Origin: Oceanospirillum sanctuarii
GTDB taxonomy: Bacteria > Pseudomonadota > Gammaproteobacteria > Pseudomonadales > Halomonadaceae
NCBI RefSeq assembly: GCF_002150805.1
Contig: NZ_MTBA01000003.1
Location: 248,001 to 312,000, forward strand
DNA length: 64,000 bases
Direction: 5' to 3'
Positions 41,770 through 51,451 of the stretch are shown here, piece after piece. The notes beneath the pieces were generated by a model. The model saw only the letters and a program-made list of their open reading frames with translations. It made no database searches and was not told where the DNA came from. The first letter of the stretch is position 1; each line of letters opens with the position of its first letter. The translations under genes and the position numbers were made by a program.

Positions 41770-42741
41770 ATGCAGCCAAAGAGCGCCATCCACGATCTGG
41801 TCGCGGACGATTTCGCCGCACTGAACACCTACATTATTGACCAACTGCACTCCCGGGTGCCCCTCGTTGAAAAGATTGCCGAATACATCGTCGATAGTGG
41901 CGGCAAGCGCATGCGCCCTTTGCTGGTACTACTGACCTGTAAAGCTCTGGAATGCAACGACGACAAACGCATCCCGCTGTCGGCTCTGGTGGAGTTCATC
42001 CATACCGCCACCCTGCTGCATGACGATGTGGTTGATGAGTCCGATATGCGCCGAGGCCGCGATACTGCTAACAACAAATGGGGCAATGCTCCCAGCGTTC
42101 TGGTTGGCGACTTCCTTTATACCCGCGCTTTTGAGCTGATGGTGAACATCGGCCACATGGATATTCTGAAAATCTACGCCAACGCCACCAACGTGATCGC
42201 AGAAGGCGAAGTACTGCAGCTGACTAACGTGCGCAACCCGAAAATCACCGAAGAACAGTATATGACGGTGATTAAAGCCAAAACCGCCATGCTGTTTGAA
42301 GCGGCAACCCAGTCGGCAGCCATTCTGTCCGGCGCGACAGAAGAACAGCAGCAAAATATGGCTGATTACGGTAACTATCTGGGCCTTGCGTTTCAGCTGC
42401 AGGATGATCTGCTGGACTATAAGGGCGATGCCAGCGCCATGGGTAAAAATGTTGGTGATGATCTAGCCGAAGGCAAACCGACTCTGCCTCTGATCCGGGC
42501 GATGGAAGTCGGCAGCGAAGAAGATGCCAAGCTGATCCGCAAGGCGGTGCGCAAAGGCGGCCTGGAATTCCTGGAACCGGTTCTGGAAATCATCAACAAA
42601 ACCGGTGCTCTGGATTACACCGAACAGAAAGCCTTCGAAATGTCAGATAAAGCCAAGGCCAGCCTCGAGTGCCTGCCGGACTCACCGTTTAAAGAACGCC
42701 TGGCTCTGTTTGCTGATATGGCGGTAAAACGCAGCAGCTGA
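41770..42741 (+). CDS. ispB: Octaprenyl diphosphate synthase
   Basis: IspB builds the ubiquinone side chain from FPP and IPP. The 323-residue trans-prenyltransferase has both aspartate-rich motifs, LLHDDVVDESDMRRG (DDxxD) and FQLQDDLLDY, and the GGKRMRP substrate site. Chain length cannot be read precisely, though the small residues before the first motif fit a long-chain enzyme. It supplies the UbiD pathway. Confidence 0.95.
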   Translation: MQPKSAIHDLVADDFAALNTYIIDQLHSRVPLVEKIAEYIVDSGGKRMRPLLVLLTCKALECNDDKRIPLSALVEFIHTATLLHDDVVDESDMRRGRDTANNKWGNAPSVLVGDFLYTRAFELMVNIGHMDILKIYANATNVIAEGEVLQLTNVRNPKITEEQYMTVIKAKTAMLFEAATQSAAILSGATEEQQQNMADYGNYLGLAFQLQDDLLDYKGDASAMGKNVGDDLAEGKPTLPLIRAMEVGSEEDAKLIRKAVRKGGLEFLEPVLEIINKTGALDYTEQKAFEMSDKAKASLECLPDSPFKERLALFADMAVKRSS

Positions 42742-42762
42742 TCAGCATACTGACACCCGCAG

Positions 42763-42806
42763 AAAAGCCCGCAATGCCTGACAACCCGTTGCGGGCTTTT
42801 TCTTTC
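42763..42806 (+). terminator. Terminator after ispB
   Basis: AAAAGCCCGCAA pairs with TTGCGGGCTTTT around a 12-base loop, followed by TCTTTCT. Confidence 0.85.
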
Positions 42807-42858
42807 TGATTGGTTCGATTGTGATCGCATCATCGGAAAAAGTGCTTCTAAAACAAGG

Positions 42859-42916
42859 CTATAAAATACCTCTCACAAGCCTCTATGATGCTGGCCACAA
42901 GCCTGATATTTTATAG
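42859..42916. promoter_or_regulatory. Inverted and direct repeats before the PAS-GGDEF-EAL gene
   Basis: CTATAAAATA (42859-42868) and TATTTTATAG (42907-42916) form a perfect 10-base inverted repeat. Between them CACAAGCCT occurs twice in direct orientation (42874-42882 and 42896-42904), 22 bases apart, i.e. two helical turns. A composite operator is plausible; one arm could also serve as a -10. Confidence 0.45.
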
Positions 42917-42989
42917 GGACTAAGGCAACTATCAGGATCAGTTTAAAAGAGGCACAGGAACGCCTACTGATGAGATATCGACAGGCTTC

Positions 42990-45053
42990 ATGAACGCGAA
43001 AAAAACCTCTTTATATTCTGCAAACTCGGCGCAGCTGGCCGCGCTGGACAATCTGAGCGTTCCAACCCTGATCGCAACCCGTGATGGCAGCCTGCAATAT
43101 GCAAACAAGGCCGCCCGTCATCTGCTTGCCTATGGCGCATCTATCAGCCACCCGCTTTCCGGCCAGGAACTCTTCAACCGCCTCGATCTGACTCAGACGA
43201 AACAGCTGAAACAAGCCTGCGAACGCTTTTGCGATGGCCAGCTCAGCCTGACTTTTTTCTATGGCGAACACCAGAAACGGATTCAGATCTTCCTCACGCC
43301 ACTGCCGACCAGCACTCTGGCGGAAGAGCTATTACAGATCACCCTGAAGGATGTGACTCAATATGAGGCAGCTCAGCATCTGCCGGTTCACTTCCATCAG
43401 GCGATGCAACAGACCGAAGATATGGTCATGGTCACCGACTGTCACGGCAGTATCGAATATGTAAACCCTGCCTTTCTGAGCCAAACCGGCTACAGCGAAC
43501 AGGAAGTGATCGGCAACAACCCGCGCATTCTCAGCTCCGATGAGCATGACAGAGATTTTTATGCCCAGATGTGGCAAACCCTGCGCGCCGGTGAAAGCTA
43601 TCGCAATATCTTTATCAACCGCCGCCGGAACGGTGAGCGTTACCATGAAGAAAAGACCATCACGCCGATTCGTGATGAAGATGGCCAGATCAGTCATTTT
43701 GTTGCCACCGGCCGGGACATTACCGATCTGATCAACAGCGAACAGCGCCTTAACTACCTGCGCCGCTTCGATGCCCTGACCGGCCTGCCCAACCGCCAGC
43801 GCCTGTCGGAACAGTTCGAACAGCACGTCATGCAGCGTCGCAAAACACCAATGGCGTTGTTTCTGGTGGATCTGGATCGCCTGAGCCGCATCAACGATAG
43901 CCTTGGGCGACCTGCAGGCGACGAGCTTCTGCGTCAGACCGCCAATCGATTGCGTAAAGCGCTACCCTCACACTTCGTCGGCCGTCTTGGCAGTGATGCC
44001 TTTATGGTGCTGGCAGAAGAGATACAAACACCGGATCAGGCCGCTCATCTGGCACAAAAGATTCAGCAGGTTATGGCGCTGCCATTCGAGCTGACTCAGG
44101 CCGAGCTCTTTATGAGCGTCAGCCTGGGTATTACTCTCTACCCTTACGATGGCGACCAGTTTGATGAGCTGGTCAACAAAGCCGACAGCGCCATGCACCG
44201 CTGCAAGGAACACGACCAGCACTTTGGTTTCTTCACTGAAGATCTGACCCTGCAAACCCAACGGCGGGTTCAGCTGGAGAACCAGCTGCGTCAGGCACTG
44301 TTGCACAAAGAGTTTCATCTGGTATTCCAGCCCCGGGTTGACCTTGAAAACGGTCAGATCAACAGCGCCGAAGTGCTGCTGCGTTGGATCAAAGCCGACG
44401 GTAAGATGATTTCACCGGGAGAGTTTATTCCGGTTCTGGAAGAGATGGGACTGATCACCTCAGTGGGTGAGTGGGTACTGATGCGCGCTTGCATCTACGC
44501 CAGCCAATGGCTGAAACACGGTCACCAGATGCGCATCTCGGTAAACCTGTCTGCCCGACAGCTGCGCCAGCCCAATCTGCCGGAAATTGTGGAACGCTGT
44601 CTGAGCTCATCCGGCCTGCCGCCGGAGCTACTGGAACTGGAACTAACCGAAACCAGCATGCTGGAAGATGTTGAACACTCCATCGCCACCCTGAGCCAGC
44701 TTCGGGAGAAGGGTATCCGCATCGCTATTGATGACTTTGGTACCGGTTATTCATCGCTGGCATATCTGAAGAAACTGCCAGCGGATACTCTGAAGATCGA
44801 TCAGGCGTTTGTGCAGGAACTGGATGGCGACGATCCAAGCGATCGCAATATTGTGCAGACCATTATCCAACTGGCTCACAACTTTAATCTCAGCGTAACG
44901 GCGGAAGGGATTGAAACCGAAGATCAGTTAAAGATTATTCGTGAACTTGGCTGTAACGAAGCACAGGGCTTCCTGCTGGCCAAGCCGATGAAAGAGACGG
45001 AACTGCTTAAGACCAAGCGTCAGTTTGAAGAAAGGGCCTGTCTGTCCCGATAA
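42990..45053 (+). CDS. PAS-GGDEF-EAL protein with degenerate GGDEF; probable c-di-GMP phosphodiesterase
   Basis: The 687-residue soluble protein has a divergent N-terminal PAS (~20-125), a second PAS/PAC (~135-250; VNPAFLSQTGYSEQEVIG), a GGDEF domain (~255-420) and an EAL domain (~430-680). The GGDEF signature is GSDAF at 334-338, so cyclase activity is probably lost, though the domain could bind GTP. The EAL motif is EVL (461-463), with the catalytic DDFGTGYSSLAYL and ETSMLE intact, so phosphodiesterase activity is likely. There is no membrane segment. It is convergent with another c-di-GMP enzyme. Confidence 0.9.
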   Translation: MNAKKTSLYSANSAQLAALDNLSVPTLIATRDGSLQYANKAARHLLAYGASISHPLSGQELFNRLDLTQTKQLKQACERFCDGQLSLTFFYGEHQKRIQIFLTPLPTSTLAEELLQITLKDVTQYEAAQHLPVHFHQAMQQTEDMVMVTDCHGSIEYVNPAFLSQTGYSEQEVIGNNPRILSSDEHDRDFYAQMWQTLRAGESYRNIFINRRRNGERYHEEKTITPIRDEDGQISHFVATGRDITDLINSEQRLNYLRRFDALTGLPNRQRLSEQFEQHVMQRRKTPMALFLVDLDRLSRINDSLGRPAGDELLRQTANRLRKALPSHFVGRLGSDAFMVLAEEIQTPDQAAHLAQKIQQVMALPFELTQAELFMSVSLGITLYPYDGDQFDELVNKADSAMHRCKEHDQHFGFFTEDLTLQTQRRVQLENQLRQALLHKEFHLVFQPRVDLENGQINSAEVLLRWIKADGKMISPGEFIPVLEEMGLITSVGEWVLMRACIYASQWLKHGHQMRISVNLSARQLRQPNLPEIVERCLSSSGLPPELLELELTETSMLEDVEHSIATLSQLREKGIRIAIDDFGTGYSSLAYLKKLPADTLKIDQAFVQELDGDDPSDRNIVQTIIQLAHNFNLSVTAEGIETEDQLKIIRELGCNEAQGFLLAKPMKETELLKTKRQFEERACLSR

Positions 45054-45135
45054 GCCCTTTCCCCTCACCATTAAGAAAGCCTGCTTTATAAGCACACAGC
45101 ATCTATAAAGCAACACCTTCATAAGCGGACAATTC

Positions 45136-48021
45136 TTAAGGCTCATTTTTCTCTTTCAGGGCCGCCAACCGGCGCTGTTCGGTCTTTAGACGCGCCTCCA
45201 TATCATCCGGCCAGAGCGGACGATCCAACAGGAAACCCTGCGCAATATTGCAGCCTAATTCCTGCAGATAATGCAGCTGTTCGGTGGTTTCGACACCTTC
45301 GGCAACCGTCAGCAGATTCAGATTCTTCGCCAGTCCGATAATAGCGCTGGTGATCGCCGCGTCATCAGCATCCATCGGTAACTCTGAGATAAAGGCCTTA
45401 TCGATCTTCAGCTTATCCAGCGGGAAACGCTTCAGGTACGCGAGCGATGAATAACCTGTTCCAAAGTCATCCAGCGACAACCAAACACCCAACGCTTTCA
45501 GCTCACCCAGAATCTCGATTGCCTGAGAAGCCCCCTGCATCAGGGTGCTTTCAGTAACCTCTATCACCAGATTCTTAGCCGGAAAACCGGTCTGCTTAAG
45601 CGCCAGCTGAACCTGATCAGCCAATCCCGGACGGAACTGATGAGCAGAAACATTCACCGCCACTTCAATATCCGGATAACCGGCATCCCGCCACCGTTGC
45701 CCTTGAGTACAGGCTTCACGCAGCACCCACTCGCCCAACTCCAAAATCAGGCCGGTATCTTCAGCCAACCCGATGAAGAAGTCCGGCGGCACCAAGCCCT
45801 GCTCCGGATGCTGCCAACGCACCAGAGCCTCTACCCCCCGCAGGCGCATACTGTTCAGACAGAACTGAGGCTGATAAACCAGTCGCAGCTCACCTCCGGA
45901 GATCCCCTTGCGCAGGGCATTTTCCATCACCAAACGACGGGAAACGTCATCATTCATCTGCTGAGTAAAGAACTGATACTGATTACGCCCCTGAGCCTTA
46001 GCGTGATAGAGCGCCGCATCCGCATTGCGGAACAGCATCTCAAAATTCAACCCATCCCCCGGGTAAAGAGCAATACCGATACTCGGTGTCAGCGTCAGAG
46101 TGTGGCTCCCCAGCTCCACCGGTTGCCCGATCTGTTGCAACACATCACGTGCCAGTACAGCCGCTTCATTCGGATGTTCCAGCTCCGGCAACAGAAGCAC
46201 AAACTCATCGCCTCCGACCCGACTGACGGTAACACCTTCTTCAACAAGATCGGTCAAACGTTTAGCAACGGCACACAGTAAGCGGTCACCTACCTCATGT
46301 CCCAGAGAGTCATTAACATTTTTGAAGCGATCCAGATCCACAAACAACAGCGCCAGCAGCGCATTATTATGGCGGGCCAGATGGATCGCCTGGTCCACGC
46401 GATCTGCTAACAGACGACGGTTTGGCAGGTCCGTTAGAGAGTCATATTCCGCCAGATAGCGCAGGCGTTTCTCGTTGGCTTTTCTAAGAGAGATATCACT
46501 TAAGGTGGCGATATAGTTCTTAATCTCACCACCTTCTTTCACCATGCTCAGAGAGAGCCACTCCGGGAACAGAACGCCATCTTTACGGCGGTTCCAGACT
46601 TCACCCTGCCACTGACCGGTTTTGCTCAAACGGGACCACATATCCTCGTAAAAGCGCTCATCGTGATTGCCCGATGCCATAAAAGAAGGGTTCTGCCCGA
46701 GGGCTTCTGCCTCTGAATATCCGGTAATTTCGGTAAAGGCCGGATTCACCGCCAGAATCCGGTTGCGGGAATCAGTGATCACAATACCTTCTGTCGCATT
46801 GCGGAACACCTGAGCGGAAAGCTCCAACTCACGGCTGTTATCCATCAACTGCGCCTTCTGGCGTTCGATATTGAGTTCGTAATCGATAAAGAGTTTTTTC
46901 AGCCAGCGGGAATAGAGCAGAATCAGCACCAGCGACAGTAAGAGGGCAATACAGAGCACAAACAGGAATGAACGTACTGACTCACTGCTTTCCTGATCCA
47001 GCAAAACCTTGTGCTCTTTCAGCATCGGGGTCAGATCATCCGGATAGATACCGGCCACCAATACCCAGCCCCATTCCGGCACAATCTTCACCAATGAGCG
47101 TTTCTCAACCGGCCCCCGGCCATCCGGATAAAACCAACTGTATTCCACAACGCCACCACCAGCGGCGGCAGTATCCATAATGGCTTCGATGGCACCACGC
47201 TGCAGATCACGCATCACGGTAGTATCTGCCAACGTGGTCAGCGCAGTATTGGCCAGCGTGTTGCCCTGCAGATCAAGAACTGAGATATAACCGTTGTCGC
47301 CAAAGCGGAAGTTTTCCAGCCTGCGGATCACCTCCTGCTTCAGATCATTTTCGATCCGGTAAAGATAGTCACCGGCCCCGATAATCCAGTCGTACGGCTC
47401 AAAAAGGCGTACATAAGCGACCTTATCTTCCATTCGGGTTTTGTTGCCCGGGGGATACCAGCGGTAGCGGGAGTAACCGTATTGATGACTATTCTGAACG
47501 GCATCGATCAGACCCCGCATAATGTAATGCCCGGTATCATCACGGTTATCAAACAGGGATTTGCCTTCAAGCTGAGGCGCGGTCGGCAGAAGGATACACA
47601 TGCCGTCGAGGTCATCGATAAAAAGATAACCCCGGCCATCAAAGAAACGTACCTGACGCAGGGACTCACGAATCAGTGCCTTAATCTCGTCATCTGGCAA
47701 TCTGCCTTTGCTCTGCTCATAGATAGCATCGGCAACAGAAATCGCCTGATCGACAAAAACTTTGGACTGCTCTTTTAAAACTTGTTCGGTGCGGGTACGC
47801 ATGTACTGGATATAACTGACCGTGGCATCCAGCTCTGAGATCAAAAGTGCTTCCTGCTGCTCCAGTACTTCCTGCTCAAGACTTTCTAACTGCTGCTGTT
47901 TCTGGTTCTGCAGCGCAAACAGGAAGTAGCCGCTGACAATCAGACTGATAAACAGCACAACCGCCAGCATGCCCACAGTTTGTAATCCCGGCAGACGCCG
48001 GGCATCGATCTCTAAATTCAT
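45136..48021 (-). CDS. Membrane Cache-PAS-GGDEF-EAL c-di-GMP enzyme
   Basis: A 961-residue inner-membrane sensor. From the ATG at 48021 (AAGG seven bases upstream; a GTG 10 codons earlier is weaker) it has a membrane helix, a periplasmic double Cache region (GYLFIDDLDG and GYISVLDLQG repeats), a second helix (SFLFVLCIALLLSLVLILLY), a PAS domain (VNPAFTEITGYSEAEA), then GGDEF (VGGDEF intact at ~603-607) and EAL (VEALVRW intact; DDFGTGYSSLAYLKRFP). No clear RxxD inhibitory site precedes GGDEF. Both activities are possible. The ligand is unknown; Cache domains usually bind small organic molecules. Confidence 0.92.
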   Translation of the reverse strand: MNLEIDARRLPGLQTVGMLAVVLFISLIVSGYFLFALQNQKQQQLESLEQEVLEQQEALLISELDATVSYIQYMRTRTEQVLKEQSKVFVDQAISVADAIYEQSKGRLPDDEIKALIRESLRQVRFFDGRGYLFIDDLDGMCILLPTAPQLEGKSLFDNRDDTGHYIMRGLIDAVQNSHQYGYSRYRWYPPGNKTRMEDKVAYVRLFEPYDWIIGAGDYLYRIENDLKQEVIRRLENFRFGDNGYISVLDLQGNTLANTALTTLADTTVMRDLQRGAIEAIMDTAAAGGGVVEYSWFYPDGRGPVEKRSLVKIVPEWGWVLVAGIYPDDLTPMLKEHKVLLDQESSESVRSFLFVLCIALLLSLVLILLYSRWLKKLFIDYELNIERQKAQLMDNSRELELSAQVFRNATEGIVITDSRNRILAVNPAFTEITGYSEAEALGQNPSFMASGNHDERFYEDMWSRLSKTGQWQGEVWNRRKDGVLFPEWLSLSMVKEGGEIKNYIATLSDISLRKANEKRLRYLAEYDSLTDLPNRRLLADRVDQAIHLARHNNALLALLFVDLDRFKNVNDSLGHEVGDRLLCAVAKRLTDLVEEGVTVSRVGGDEFVLLLPELEHPNEAAVLARDVLQQIGQPVELGSHTLTLTPSIGIALYPGDGLNFEMLFRNADAALYHAKAQGRNQYQFFTQQMNDDVSRRLVMENALRKGISGGELRLVYQPQFCLNSMRLRGVEALVRWQHPEQGLVPPDFFIGLAEDTGLILELGEWVLREACTQGQRWRDAGYPDIEVAVNVSAHQFRPGLADQVQLALKQTGFPAKNLVIEVTESTLMQGASQAIEILGELKALGVWLSLDDFGTGYSSLAYLKRFPLDKLKIDKAFISELPMDADDAAITSAIIGLAKNLNLLTVAEGVETTEQLHYLQELGCNIAQGFLLDRPLWPDDMEARLKTEQRRLAALKEKNEP

Positions 48022-48083
48022 AGCCCGCCTTAAATACAGATTCCCCAACACTGCAGCGCAGATGCCGGGGAGGAAAGCTTATT

Positions 48084-49307
48084 CTACCCTGAATGGGCTC
48101 CGGACAGCCTGATATAGAACACAACAACCACCAGCAGATGCAGAACGAGGGTTATACCGATCAGCATTGCAATGCTCTGCCCCAGCATGCCAAGAACCAC
48201 CATGCCCAGAACCGCGCTGGTAATCATAAAAATCGCGTTATAGATGTTGTTTGCTGCAATCAGCCAGGCACAGGATTCACCGGAGGACTGCTGCAGTCGC
48301 GTATAAAGAGGCACCGCATAACAACCGCCACCAATCCCCATCAGACTAAAAGCGATCAGAGTAGTCGACAGCGCCACACTAAAAATTAGCATCAGCATAC
48401 CGACGGCGATCAAAGCACTGCCCAACCAATAAACACCGGTAAATTTCATTTTAGCATGCAGCTTGCGACTGCTTAGCGAGCCCACACCTACGCCACCAGC
48501 AAAGAAACCCAGCACCAGAGAAAACACCCAGGGCTCTGCCGCCAAATGCTTCTCAACCCAGGCTGGTAGCTGAGTCAATAGCGTAGCACCGACGAACCAA
48601 AACCAACTGATCGACCAGACCAGATACAAGCCCTCTTTTTTCTCGTGACACAGCTTCATGGTCTGAGAAAAACTCAGTTGTGGCGACGAAGGTTGCTCAT
48701 TCTTCAGCGGCTCAATACGACGACTTTGCCAGAAGCCGATCAGCGCCAGCAGTACTATCGTGATCGCAACAAGGTCTTTTGGCGTCAGTGTCACACCAAG
48801 ATCCAGCTCGGCACTTAAAAGTATGCCCGCCGCCAGCGTGCCCAAAAGAATCGCCAGAAAGGTACCCAATTCAACCCAGCCATTGGCCGAAATCAGATCA
48901 TCCCGCTCAAACCAGGCAGGCAGAACACTGTACTTCACCGGGCCAAAAAGGGCTGATTGGGTCCCCATCAGGAACAACAACAAAAGCAGCATCGCACCCT
49001 GATCTAGCCAGAGCATCAGAGCTGCCAGCAACATAATTCCACATTCCGCCATCTTCAGGCGACGCATCAGCAAGGCATGATCATGGCGAATCGCCAGATT
49101 CGCTCCCATTGAGGAAAAAAGCAGAAACGGCAGAATAAAAATGGCTGCGGCCAGATTATTCACCAGTCCAACATTTCCCAAAGGCACGGTCAGCGCACCG
49201 TAGGCAAAAAGAATCAGCAGGGTGTTTTTGTAGACATTGTCGTTAAACGCGCCAAAAAACTGAGTCAGCCAGTACGCGGTAAAACTCTTGTGTCGTCCTA
49301 AAAGCAT
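48084..49307 (-). CDS. MFS transporter of the LplT (lysophospholipid) type
   Basis: A 407-residue, 12-helix carrier beginning KSFTAYWLTQFFGAFNDNVYKN, the start typical of LplT/Aas-type flippases. LplT brings lysophospholipids into the cytoplasm for reacylation. The acyltransferase partner Aas is not adjacent, so the substrate is only suggested. The next gene on the same strand is the Cache-GGDEF-EAL gene, 62 bases away; a functional link is not known. Confidence 0.8.
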   Translation of the reverse strand: MLLGRHKSFTAYWLTQFFGAFNDNVYKNTLLILFAYGALTVPLGNVGLVNNLAAAIFILPFLLFSSMGANLAIRHDHALLMRRLKMAECGIMLLAALMLWLDQGAMLLLLLFLMGTQSALFGPVKYSVLPAWFERDDLISANGWVELGTFLAILLGTLAAGILLSAELDLGVTLTPKDLVAITIVLLALIGFWQSRRIEPLKNEQPSSPQLSFSQTMKLCHEKKEGLYLVWSISWFWFVGATLLTQLPAWVEKHLAAEPWVFSLVLGFFAGGVGVGSLSSRKLHAKMKFTGVYWLGSALIAVGMLMLIFSVALSTTLIAFSLMGIGGGCYAVPLYTRLQQSSGESCAWLIAANNIYNAIFMITSAVLGMVVLGMLGQSIAMLIGITLVLHLLVVVVFYIRLSGAHSG

Positions 49308-49509
49308 GGGGTGCTCCGTGCAACTGAAAAAAAGAGGCTAAATTGTCCCGGGTCAGGCCTGACAACGCCTCGGTAAAAAGCCTTTACAAAATAGCGCTAC
49401 TCTAGTGCTTTTTTAGCTGCAAAGAAAAGGCTAGTCTTCACTATAAGTACATAAAGCAAATCTAAAGTAAGACGTGATCATTTGTCTGAACACCTGAAAG
49501 GAAACGGTT

Positions 49510-49695
49510 ATGAAAAACGTAGGTTCCGTCGATAAAATTTTGCGCATTGTTGTTGGACTGGTTCTGATCGCACTGGTTTTCGTTGGCCCGCAAACCCCCT
49601 GGGGTTGGATTGGCATAGTACCTCTGCTGACTGCAGTGCTGGGCTTCTGCCCACTGTATAAAGTGATCGGGGTTAACACCTGTAAGACGAAGTAA
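49510..49695 (+). CDS. DUF2892-type small membrane protein
   Basis: A 61-residue protein with an N-terminal MKNVGSVDKILRIVVG and two membrane segments separated by TPWGWIG, ending GFCPLYKVIGVNTCK. This matches the DUF2892 (YgaP-tail-like) inner-membrane family; the GFCPLY...C motif is typical. GAAAGGAAAC precedes the ATG. Role unknown, sometimes sulfur-related. Confidence 0.85.
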   Translation: MKNVGSVDKILRIVVGLVLIALVFVGPQTPWGWIGIVPLLTAVLGFCPLYKVIGVNTCKTK

Positions 49696-49714
49696 GCATT
49701 GAAATGCCATCGTC

Positions 49715-49757
49715 AAAAAGCCCTGACAAGATTTATTCATGTCGGGGCTTTTTTTGC
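49715..49757 (+). terminator. Terminator after the DUF2892-type gene
   Basis: AAAAGCCCTGACA pairs with TGTCGGGGCTTTT (one G-T or mismatch pair), T run of seven. Confidence 0.85.
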
Positions 49758-49943
49758 TTTAAACTAAGCTTCAGGACAGTTAGATTACCTTTTGAATCCA
49801 AAGAACAATTTTCCAAGGCTGGCTATCGTTGTGAGTCACACAAAGTCTCACGATGTTACAACGTGAAACAGTCTTTCAGGAGCGGTCGGCGCTAATATGG
49901 CTCCGGTTACTCCCAACCTTATATAAGCCTGCTTAGATAAAAA

Positions 49944-50963
49944 ATGGATGAAAAAAATTTAGCGCCCGGCGCTAGTTCTGCAAAATCACCCAAAGACCTG
50001 CCATCCGTGCCGGGGGTGTATCCTGCGCATCATAAAATGACGCCTGCAGAAATAGCGGAGAAGGAAGCTGAGCGCGAAAGAGAAAAGATCAAAGCGCAAT
50101 GGGAAGCGAAACAGGCAGAAAAAAAACAGGACGAACGTAAAAAGGCGGAAGAAGCCCGGATCAAAGCAGAACGTGAAAATCTGTACAAAGATCTGGAAAC
50201 GCTGGATTACAACCTGCTTTCTTTGGACGACTATCCCTCAGACTTTGAAATCGAATCTGCCCGTCGCTCGCGACTGGGCTGGTTTTTCGGCTTAGGTGTC
50301 TCTGTATTCCTCTTCACCAGCTCCCTGCTGAATCTGGTTCATCCCTGGGTGGGTGGTATTTCCGGGGGCATCGCTTTTGTTCTCTGGCTGAGCCACGGCA
50401 CCGGCATGATGCACTTTCTGCCTGGTCTGTCACGCTATCCGGAACTGCTGGCGAAGCGTCGCCGAATAAAGAACAGCGTTACCGAATATATTCAGCAAAT
50501 TGAAGGCAAACGCGGCTTTATTCACCGCATCTATCCTTTGGTGCACCACAACCCGCGCCTGAGAGCCCGAAAATTCCGCCGAATCGCTCTGATGTCAAAA
50601 GAGCACAACCTGATGAGCAATATGAAAACACTTCAGGATGTAGCTCTTTATCACGAGTATCTCGACGAGTGTCGTAAAGCTGCCGAAGAGTATTTCCGCA
50701 AAGAGCGAGAAGATCAGCTGCTGGTCGATCTGGATATCGACCCGAATGTGGAAAATTTGGAACAAGAGCTGAACGACAACCAGGATGACGACGAATCCGT
50801 CGACGAAACATCATCCGATGAGAAGCCTCTGCAAACCGATAACAGCCTTGCAGAAAATAAAGAGCAAGAAGCGTCTGATAATCAGAACTCTGAGTCTTCC
50901 GGACAGACTACGGAACCACAGACAGCCTCACCTCAACAGGACGATCAGAAAAAGCAAAGCTGA
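49944..50963 (+). CDS. Unrecognised two-helix membrane protein with charged ends
   Basis: I do not recognise this 339-residue protein. Residues ~33-85 are a highly charged K/E/R/A-rich helix, likely a coiled coil (EIAEKEAEREREKIKAQWEA). Two membrane segments follow (about 111-131 and 135-150), then a basic stretch (KRRRIKNS, RARKFRRIALM) and a second helical region. The last ~75 residues are acidic, Q/N/S-rich and probably disordered (NDNQDDDESVDETSSDEK). No cysteine pairs, no enzyme motif. It is 27 bases before the CoA-binding gene, likely one operon. Confidence 0.7.
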   Translation: MDEKNLAPGASSAKSPKDLPSVPGVYPAHHKMTPAEIAEKEAEREREKIKAQWEAKQAEKKQDERKKAEEARIKAERENLYKDLETLDYNLLSLDDYPSDFEIESARRSRLGWFFGLGVSVFLFTSSLLNLVHPWVGGISGGIAFVLWLSHGTGMMHFLPGLSRYPELLAKRRRIKNSVTEYIQQIEGKRGFIHRIYPLVHHNPRLRARKFRRIALMSKEHNLMSNMKTLQDVALYHEYLDECRKAAEEYFRKEREDQLLVDLDIDPNVENLEQELNDNQDDDESVDETSSDEKPLQTDNSLAENKEQEASDNQNSESSGQTTEPQTASPQQDDQKKQS

Positions 50964-50990
50964 TCCTTCAACGCCCTCAAGGAGCTACCG

Positions 50991-51374
50991 ATGACAGAGA
51001 CAACTTCATCCTCCCAGCACGTTGTGGTTCTGGGAGCCAGCCCGAAAGCAGAGCGTTATTCCAATCAGGCCGTACGTCTACTGACAGAACACCAGCACCA
51101 GGTCACCGCTGTAAATCCGGCCTTTGACCGTATCGAAGAACAGGCCTGCGTTCGCCAGCTGGCAGATGTACCCCAGCCTGTTGACACCCTCTCCCTGTAC
51201 CGCAATGCCTCTCAGCTTTCTGAACAGATTGACGAGATTATCGCCCTGAATCCTAAGCGGGTGATCTTCAACCCCGGAACAGAATCCTGGGAATTGCAGC
51301 AGGCATTGACCCAGGCAGGTATCTCCTGGCAGGAAAGCTGTACACTTGTGATGCTGCGCAGCGGTCATTTCTGA
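50991..51374 (+). CDS. CoA-binding domain protein (YccU-like)
   Basis: A 127-residue single-domain Rossmann protein of the CoA_binding_2 type: VVVLGASPKAERYSNQAVRLL, the AVNP motif, and IFNPGTESWELQQAL. Ligand and role in the cell are unknown. AAGGAG precedes the ATG. It sits between the unrecognised membrane protein and the HDOD gene. Confidence 0.85.
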   Translation: MTETTSSSQHVVVLGASPKAERYSNQAVRLLTEHQHQVTAVNPAFDRIEEQACVRQLADVPQPVDTLSLYRNASQLSEQIDEIIALNPKRVIFNPGTESWELQQALTQAGISWQESCTLVMLRSGHF

Positions 51375-51451
51375 TCGCCGTGCCCCAGACTTCCGGAAAC
51401 GCTAAAAGGGATTAAGCACCGGACAACACCCTGCGACAGCCTCAAGAAGAA

